DNA of 64,000 nucleotides. It comes from Gammaproteobacteria bacterium. Its GTDB lineage: Bacteria; Pseudomonadota; Gammaproteobacteria; Pseudomonadales; Halieaceae. Position numbers and translations under genes: made by a program. Within the stretch, counting starts at the first letter, position 1, and the number at the start of each line of letters is the position of its first letter. A model generated the notes under the pieces. It had not been told where the DNA came from. It worked only from the letters and a program-made list of their open reading frames with translations, and ran no database searches. Where the stretch lies: contig JAUHYL010000007.1 in assembly GCA_030426545.1 (NCBI GenBank), forward strand, positions 17,402 to 81,401, in the 5' to 3' direction. Positions 59,478-64,000 of the stretch are shown here, piece after piece.

Positions 59478-60599
59478 ATGCCACTGAGTGCCATGGACGA
59501 GTTTCTCGCCCACCAGACCCCCGAAACCTTTGATCGTGTTTTTACCTCTGATCGCAACTTCTACGATCGCTATTACTTTAACCTGCACCCCCAAAGCGGT
59601 GATTTGTTCGTCGTTTTCAGCATGGGCCAGTACCCCAATCTCGGGACTACGGATGCCTTTGTCTGCGTTGTGTACAAGGGGGTACAGCGGGTGCTGCGCT
59701 GTTCGCGCGAGTTGGGCAGTGATCGCATGGATACCACTGTGGGCCCGTTTCAGGTCGAGGTGGTGGAACCGCTGAAGCAATTACGCATTGTTTGTGATGA
59801 CAACGAACACGGCATCAGCTTCGACCTGCTGTTCGATGGCACGGCACCGGCGGTGGAGGAGCCGCGCACGGTCATCCGCAAATACGCGCGTACCACCATG
59901 GATACATCGCGCTACACGCAGATGGGTCGGTGGCAGGGCAAACTGACGGTGGCGGGCGATACCATCGAGGTGAACGCAGAGGATTACCTGGGGGTACGTG
60001 ATCACTCCTGGGGCGTGCGTCCGGTGGGTGAGTCAGAGCCCATGGGCATCAATATCAATGAATACACGGGCAAGTACGGGTTCTTCCATATGTGGGCGCC
60101 CATGCAGTTCGACGATTATCAGCTCAAGGTCTTTATCGAGGAAAATGCCGACGGTGAACGGCTGGTGCAGGAGTGCGTGCGCATTGATTCCTTTGAAAAG
60201 GGCGGCGGCGTGGTGCACCTGGGCACGCCCAAACACTGTATCAAGTATCGCTCCGGCACGCGGGAGCTGGAGTCTGCCGAACTGACCTTTGAGGGCACGA
60301 AGGGTGAGGCCATTACCGTGTCCGCCACGGCGCTCACCTGCGCCTACCTGGCCGCGGGCACCGGCTACTACCCCAACCCGGAATGGGTACACGGGCAATA
60401 TCACGGCGCGTTCAAGCTGGAGTACCGCGAATTCGATGTCAGCACCGAGGAAGCGCGCAATGGCCTGGGGCCCCTGTACGAAACGATCGTGCGCTTCGAG
60501 CTGAATACGGGGGAGGTGACCTACGGCATGTTTGAGAACATGAGCATCGGGCATCACGACCCTTACGGCTTCGACTCCTTCGAGGCGATGGCCGAGTAA
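59478..60599 (+). CDS. CrtC/AttH-like (DUF7064-type) protein, copy 1
   Basis: A 373-residue cytoplasmic beta-rich protein with the pattern of the hydroxyneurosporene-synthase/AttH superfamily. The hallmark is EDYLGVRDHSWGVRP. Other shared stretches are SGDLFVVFSMGQYPN, MGRWQGKLTVAGDTIEV and FEHMSIGHHDP-type FENMSIGHHDPYG. The start ATG is 59478, three codons after an in-frame TTG. It is convergent with a paralogue at 60636. These proteins may act on hydrophobic terpenoid or steroid-like substrates; no catalytic residues are proven. Confidence 0.78.
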   Translation: MPLSAMDEFLAHQTPETFDRVFTSDRNFYDRYYFNLHPQSGDLFVVFSMGQYPNLGTTDAFVCVVYKGVQRVLRCSRELGSDRMDTTVGPFQVEVVEPLKQLRIVCDDNEHGISFDLLFDGTAPAVEEPRTVIRKYARTTMDTSRYTQMGRWQGKLTVAGDTIEVNAEDYLGVRDHSWGVRPVGESEPMGININEYTGKYGFFHMWAPMQFDDYQLKVFIEENADGERLVQECVRIDSFEKGGGVVHLGTPKHCIKYRSGTRELESAELTFEGTKGEAITVSATALTCAYLAAGTGYYPNPEWVHGQYHGAFKLEYREFDVSTEEARNGLGPLYETIVRFELNTGEVTYGMFENMSIGHHDPYGFDSFEAMAE

Positions 60600-60635
60600 G
60601 TCGCGTCTGACGAGTGAGTGGCGCGGATTCCGCGC

Positions 60636-61793
60636 CTACATCCAGGGGTCGTCCGCCAGCCCGATGTCGGGCCAGGGCCCGTAGGCGATGGGCTGGCAAT
60701 TCCCGACACCCACTGCACGGGTCGTGTTGTCGGTCACCCGCACCACCGTGTCGCGAATCTGGTGCAGTCGCCGCGCCATCTCCGGTGTACTGCAATCGGC
60801 AATGCGCTCCCCCTCGAGATTGAGCTCGCCGCGCCACTCGCCGTGGTGGTGTCCGTCAAAGCCGAAGTACAGGCCAGCGCCCAGTTGAATGCCCGTGTCT
60901 GCCATCACTTCTATGGTCAGCGTGCGCTGGCTGCCGTCGGCCAGGGTGCAGTCCAGTTCACCGCCCAGCAGCCGCCGGTTAGCGGGGTCAAACTGCAGGC
61001 GCGGCTGGATGTCGTTGATGGCGATCTCGCTGCCGTTTTCGAACTCGATGCGCGATGTGACCATCTTCTGTTCCAGCCCCGGCATGGAGAACCAGGTAAA
61101 GTGCAGGTGCATGCCGTACTGCTGATTGTCCGGCAGGGTCATTAACACGGGGCACCAGATCATCATGAATCCCGCGCCCGCCGGTATACCCTCGTTGGGC
61201 TCGACATCGGCAGGCGGTATGCCAACGTCGTAGCGCACGCCCCAGGAGTGATCGCGGGTGGACGTCCAGGTGTCTGGCGTCATCTCAAACCGCTCGCCGT
61301 CCAGTTCAATCCAACCTGAGGCGGTTCCTATCTGGTGGTAGCGCACCAGGTCTGCCATCACGCGGTAATCGCGCAGCAGGTGCGTGCGCTCTTCGGCAAA
61401 CGGCGGCACCACGGCCTCGAACAGCCAGTCAAAGGCAATCGGCTGGGTGTCATTCGCCTCCAACCGGAAGCGCACCGCTTTCAGCGGCTCGACAATTTCG
61501 TAGTGTATGGGCCCGACGCTGGTGACATCCGGCTGCGGTGACAGTCGTCGGCTCGCCCTGACCGTGAGCTGTTCCTTGCCCCGGGAAAGCGCGGCGTAGG
61601 CGTCCATCACGTTGCGATTGGTGTATTTCCCCAGGCCGAAGCCAATCTGCAGGCTGCCGTCGTTGGCCATCGCCATGGCGCAGACTTTTTCAGTCCAGGC
61701 AGGGTCAGTCGTGCCGACTGCAGCGAAGGTCTCGGTAACCTGGTGAGTAAAGTTTTCGTCCGCCGGAAGCAATGTGCCTACAGGGTTGGGCAT
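60636..61793 (-). CDS. CrtC/AttH-like (DUF7064-type) protein, copy 2
   Basis: A 385-residue paralogue of the convergent gene at 59478. The hallmark here is TSTRDHSWGVRYDVGIPP. Other conserved elements are GSLQIGFGLGKYTNRNVMDAY-type LQIGFGLGKYTNRNV and VRYHQIGTASGWIELDGERF. The ATG at 61793 has GGAGCT eight bases upstream; a start at 61808 is possible. The C-terminus has an added tail (RLHQIRDTVVRVTDNTTRAV). Divergent from the SDR genes. Function unknown; a lipid-processing role is inferred from the family name only. Confidence 0.78.
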   Translation of the reverse strand: MPNPVGTLLPADENFTHQVTETFAAVGTTDPAWTEKVCAMAMANDGSLQIGFGLGKYTNRNVMDAYAALSRGKEQLTVRASRRLSPQPDVTSVGPIHYEIVEPLKAVRFRLEANDTQPIAFDWLFEAVVPPFAEERTHLLRDYRVMADLVRYHQIGTASGWIELDGERFEMTPDTWTSTRDHSWGVRYDVGIPPADVEPNEGIPAGAGFMMIWCPVLMTLPDNQQYGMHLHFTWFSMPGLEQKMVTSRIEFENGSEIAINDIQPRLQFDPANRRLLGGELDCTLADGSQRTLTIEVMADTGIQLGAGLYFGFDGHHHGEWRGELNLEGERIADCSTPEMARRLHQIRDTVVRVTDNTTRAVGVGNCQPIAYGPWPDIGLADDPWM

Positions 61794-61987
61794 GGCGTGG
61801 AGCTCCATTGTGATGGATGTCGTCTGGCATCGCGCTGCCAGCGAAAGGCATACCGGGCGTAAAGTAATCGCAGGTATCGACAGAAGCGCGACAGGTAGAC
61901 ATCATAGGCCACCGGCGCGCGCGGCGCACTGCGCGGCTGCCGATGGAAGAATTCGGGTTCAGGTATTCGAACAGGGAGAAGAGTGTA

Positions 61988-62767
61988 ATGACACGACTGA
62001 GCAAGCTCAGCCGCTCCATCGAGGGCAGCGTGGCCATCGTGACCGGCGCCGCCAGTGGCATGGGGCGCGCCACGGCGCACCTGTTCGCCGACGAAGGCGC
62101 GAAGGTTGCGATTATTGATCTGAACGCGGACGGCCTGGCGCAGGTTGCCGGGGAAATCAGCGCCGCCGGGGGCGAGGTATTACCGCTGACTGTCGACCTT
62201 GCGGATCGCGCGGCAGTGACGGCAGCCATTGAACAGGTGGCGGAGCACTTCGGCGCAATCGACATTCTGGTGAATAACGCAGGCTTTGCCATGCTGACCA
62301 GCATAGACGCAGACGATTTCGAAGCGGCATGGGATACCTCACTCGCGGTGATGACCAGCGCCCAGGCCTGGGCCGTGCGCGCCGCATTGCCCAGTCTGCG
62401 TAAGTCCAGTGCACCGCGCATCGTCAATATCGCCTCCACCGAAGCCCTCGGCGCAACGCGCTACAACACGGCCTATGCCGTGGCCAAGCACGCCAGTGTG
62501 GGACTCACCCGCGGCCTGGCGGTGGATCTTGGCAAGGAAGGTATCACCGTAAACTGCGTGTGCCCCGGCCCAATCCGAACAGGCATTACCGATGCCATCC
62601 CCGAAGAGCACAAAACCACCTTTGCCAACCGGCGCACGGTGCTGCGCCGCTACGGCGAACCCGAAGAGGTCGCGCACGCGACCCTGAGCCTGGTACTGCC
62701 CGCAGCGAGCTTTATTACCGGCGCCATGCTGGTGGTTGACGGCGGTGTCACCATTCGCAACGCCTGA
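61988..62767 (+). CDS. Short-chain dehydrogenase/reductase (SDR)
   Basis: A 259-residue NAD(P)-dependent oxidoreductase from the ATG at 61988 (GGGAGAAG upstream). The cofactor motif is TGAASGMG, NNAG follows at about 90, and the active site has Ser in NIASTEALG with YAVAK (Tyr-xxx-Lys). The acidic IIDLNADGL after strand 2 favours NAD(H). Pairs with the next SDR gene (42 bp away) on the same strand; two SDRs in a row are often used for oxidation of alicyclic alcohols. Confidence 0.92.
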   Translation: MTRLSKLSRSIEGSVAIVTGAASGMGRATAHLFADEGAKVAIIDLNADGLAQVAGEISAAGGEVLPLTVDLADRAAVTAAIEQVAEHFGAIDILVNNAGFAMLTSIDADDFEAAWDTSLAVMTSAQAWAVRAALPSLRKSSAPRIVNIASTEALGATRYNTAYAVAKHASVGLTRGLAVDLGKEGITVNCVCPGPIRTGITDAIPEEHKTTFANRRTVLRRYGEPEEVAHATLSLVLPAASFITGAMLVVDGGVTIRNA

Positions 62768-62809
62768 TAGATGGCGCGGTGTAGAAACTAACGCAGGGAG
62801 AGCACACAG

Positions 62810-63580
62810 ATGGACCTCGAAAAAACCGCCAGCCATTTCGACCTGACCGACAGGGTCATCATCGTTACCGGCGGCAGCCGCGGCATGGGCCTGGAGATGT
62901 GCCGCGCCTTCGCCAATGCAGGGGCAAAGCTGGTGATTGCCTCGCGCAAACTCGAGTCCTGTGAAGTTGCCGCCGAGCAGATCAACCGGGACACAGGCCA
63001 GGAGTGCCTGCCGGTTGCCTGTCATGTCGGCGACTGGGATGCCTGCGACGCCCTGGCGGAAGCGGCCTACCGCCACTTCGGGCAAGTGGATGTGCTGGTC
63101 AATAACGCCGGTATGTCGCCACTGTATGCATCGCTGTCGGACATCTCGCGCGAGCTGTTCGACAAAGTCATTGGCGTAAACCTCGCGGGGCCTTTCCGCC
63201 TCAGTGCAGTCATCGGCGAGAGGATGGCGGCGGGCGAGGGTGGCTCAATCATCAATGTGTCCAGTACCGCCGCACTGGCGCCCAGTCCCATCGAGGTGCC
63301 CTACGCCGCAGCCAAGGCGGGCATCAACAACCTCACCCAGAGCCTCGCGCGCGCACTGGCGCCCAGGGTGCGAGTGAATTGCATCCTGCCGGGCGCGTTT
63401 CTAACGGACATTTCCAAGGCCTGGGGCGAGGACGTGATTGCATCATTCAGTGAAGTGATACCGCTGGGCAGGGCCGGCGACCCCCAGGAAATCGTCGGCG
63501 CCGCGCTATACCTGGCCTCCGATGCCTCCCGTTACACCACGGGTTCAATCCTCAAAGTAGACGGTGGATTCGCCTTCTAG
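62810..63580 (+). CDS. Short-chain dehydrogenase/reductase (SDR)
   Basis: A 256-residue NADP-type oxidoreductase. The cofactor motif is TGGSRGMG, with VIASRKLESCEVAA after strand 2; the Arg/Lys there suits NADP(H). NNAGMSP and the active-site Ser in NVSSTAALA with VPYAAAKAG (Tyr-xxx-Lys) complete the pattern, and the C-terminus is TGSILKVDGGFAF. The start ATG has GGGAG upstream. Second gene of the SDR pair. Substrate unknown. Confidence 0.92.
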   Translation: MDLEKTASHFDLTDRVIIVTGGSRGMGLEMCRAFANAGAKLVIASRKLESCEVAAEQINRDTGQECLPVACHVGDWDACDALAEAAYRHFGQVDVLVNNAGMSPLYASLSDISRELFDKVIGVNLAGPFRLSAVIGERMAAGEGGSIINVSSTAALAPSPIEVPYAAAKAGINNLTQSLARALAPRVRVNCILPGAFLTDISKAWGEDVIASFSEVIPLGRAGDPQEIVGAALYLASDASRYTTGSILKVDGGFAF

Positions 63581-63631
63581 CAACCGCGACCCCACCAACC
63601 CCCAAAGGGCAACAAGAAATGGACTCTGAAT

Positions 63632-63704
63632 GGCCTGACGCGGCCAGGGTGGCGAGGCGAGTATCTTAGCCTTCCGAGCCCCGCCACCCTGGCCGCGTCA
63701 GGCC
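63632..63704. repeat. Long hairpin, 23-bp perfect inverted repeat
   Basis: Positions 63632-63654 and 63682-63704 are exact reverse complements around a 27-nt loop. The stem begins GGCCTGACGCGGCCAGGGTG. No T-tract follows, so a simple terminator is unlikely; it may stabilise mRNA ends or be a REP-like element. Confidence 0.7.
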
Positions 63705-63850
63705 CTGGCCCAACCCCCGCCAGAGTAGCGAGCCGAGTATCTTAGTCTTCCGAGCCCCGCCACCCTGGCCGTGTCAGGCCCTGGCCCAGACTCGCCAGAG
63801 TAGCGAGGCGTATATCTTAACTGCCCGAACCGACCACTCTTGCCGCGCCG
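63634..63850. repeat. Three degenerate tandem copies, period about 76 bp
   Basis: The phrase TATCTTA occurs at 63662, 63738 and 63813 in the same context (GCGAG...GAGTATCTTAG then CTTCCGAGCCCCGCCACCCT in the first two). Copies one and two are nearly identical over 50 bp; the third is degraded. Confidence 0.6.
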
Positions 63851-63904
63851 CCCATTCTGGATTCAGTGCACGACCCGGAATGAGCTGAAAGCTCGCGGCA
63901 GCCC

Positions 63905-64000
63905 TCAGGAAGTCCGCAACTTAAGAAACGGATTCATCCAACGGAAGCGCCAGTCAGTGAACTTCAGTGGTGCGTCCAGCACACCGATGCAGATGCAGTC
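63905..64000 (-). CDS. 3' end of a minus-strand gene, cut by the window
   Basis: The last 31 codons of a frame entering from beyond 64000: it ends LKFTDWRFRWMNPFLKLRTS then TGA at 63905-63907. The composition looks like a real protein C-terminus rich in aromatic and basic residues. No family can be named from this fragment. Confidence 0.5.
   Translation of the reverse strand, partial: DCICIGVLDAPLKFTDWRFRWMNPFLKLRTS

Larger units (their letters stand above)
63581..63904. other. Non-coding region carrying a tandem/inverted repeat array
   Basis: Between the last SDR and the truncated minus-strand gene. It holds the hairpin at 63632-63704 and three degenerate direct repeats of about 76 bp (next entries). 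No gene was found inside. Confidence 0.6.

Overview
The window reads as chromosome from a free-living, probably marine gammaproteobacterium, most like the Halieaceae/Cellvibrionales. This is inferred from gene content: a complete gspC-N type II secretion operon of gammaproteobacterial type, YajQ, TrmH, a TonB receptor of the oligotroph type, paired acyl-CoA dehydrogenases, a CaiB-type CoA transferase, several SDRs, and large sulfotransferases. No rRNA, tRNA, CRISPR array, prophage or intact insertion sequence was seen.

Layout. 0-7 kb: housekeeping genes (panE, yajQ, a small-molecule kinase), then a run of tightly spaced plus-strand genes: a degenerate GGDEF protein, beta-carbonic anhydrase, an NTF2-like protein, trmH and a small membrane protein, followed by an AhpD-like/VOC gene pair. 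7-10 kb: a minus-strand pair of a four-helix membrane protein and a TonB-dependent receptor. 10-22 kb: gspCDEFGHIJKLMN in one orientation with start/stop overlaps, behind a TATAAT box. 22-32.3 kb: rubredoxin, an M24 aminopeptidase, an NSS transporter, cardiolipin synthase, two adjacent acyl-CoA dehydrogenases, a membrane-anchored tyrosine phosphatase, a periplasmic binding protein and a DJ-1/PfpI protein. 32.3-37.2 kb: a long non-coding stretch rich in inverted repeats, a small membrane protein, a serine beta-lactamase-fold hydrolase, a CaiB/BaiF CoA transferase and a PhyH-type dioxygenase.

37.3-40.2 kb holds a two-gene unit (DUF6502-like protein plus a DUF5666-like lipoprotein). Its near-consensus promoter contains a 24-bp perfect palindrome, and the predicted transcript start coincides with the start codon. 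The unit ends in a rho-independent terminator, followed by a 263-bp element bounded by 21-bp perfect inverted repeats (MITE-like). 40.1-46.8 kb: a HAD dehalogenase divergent from an apparent operon of a PQQ-dependent dehydrogenase lipoprotein, two related secreted proteins, a DUF6152-like protein, two related DUF6644-like membrane proteins and a 50-residue membrane protein. I read this as an envelope oxidation system whose electron path is not described. 46.8-49.7 kb: a HupE/UreJ-like permease with a membrane-anchored protein and a cytochrome c-prime-like lipoprotein, then a DUF3089 hydrolase.

50-63.6 kb is an accessory catabolic region with paired paralogues: two DUF1214 proteins, two sulfotransferases arranged as mirrored convergent cassettes, two CrtC/AttH-like proteins, three SDRs and a zinc alcohol dehydrogenase. 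It also has two enzymes of families that often use F420 (an LLM oxidoreductase and a deazaflavin-dependent nitroreductase). With the acyl-CoA dehydrogenases and CoA transferase this suggests breakdown or modification of a lipophilic, possibly terpenoid or steroid-like, substrate; the substrate cannot be read from the sequence. The window ends with a tandem/inverted repeat array (63.63-63.85 kb) and the 3' end of a minus-strand gene cut by the window edge. Family names for DUFs are from recognition of sequence patterns, not from a database search.
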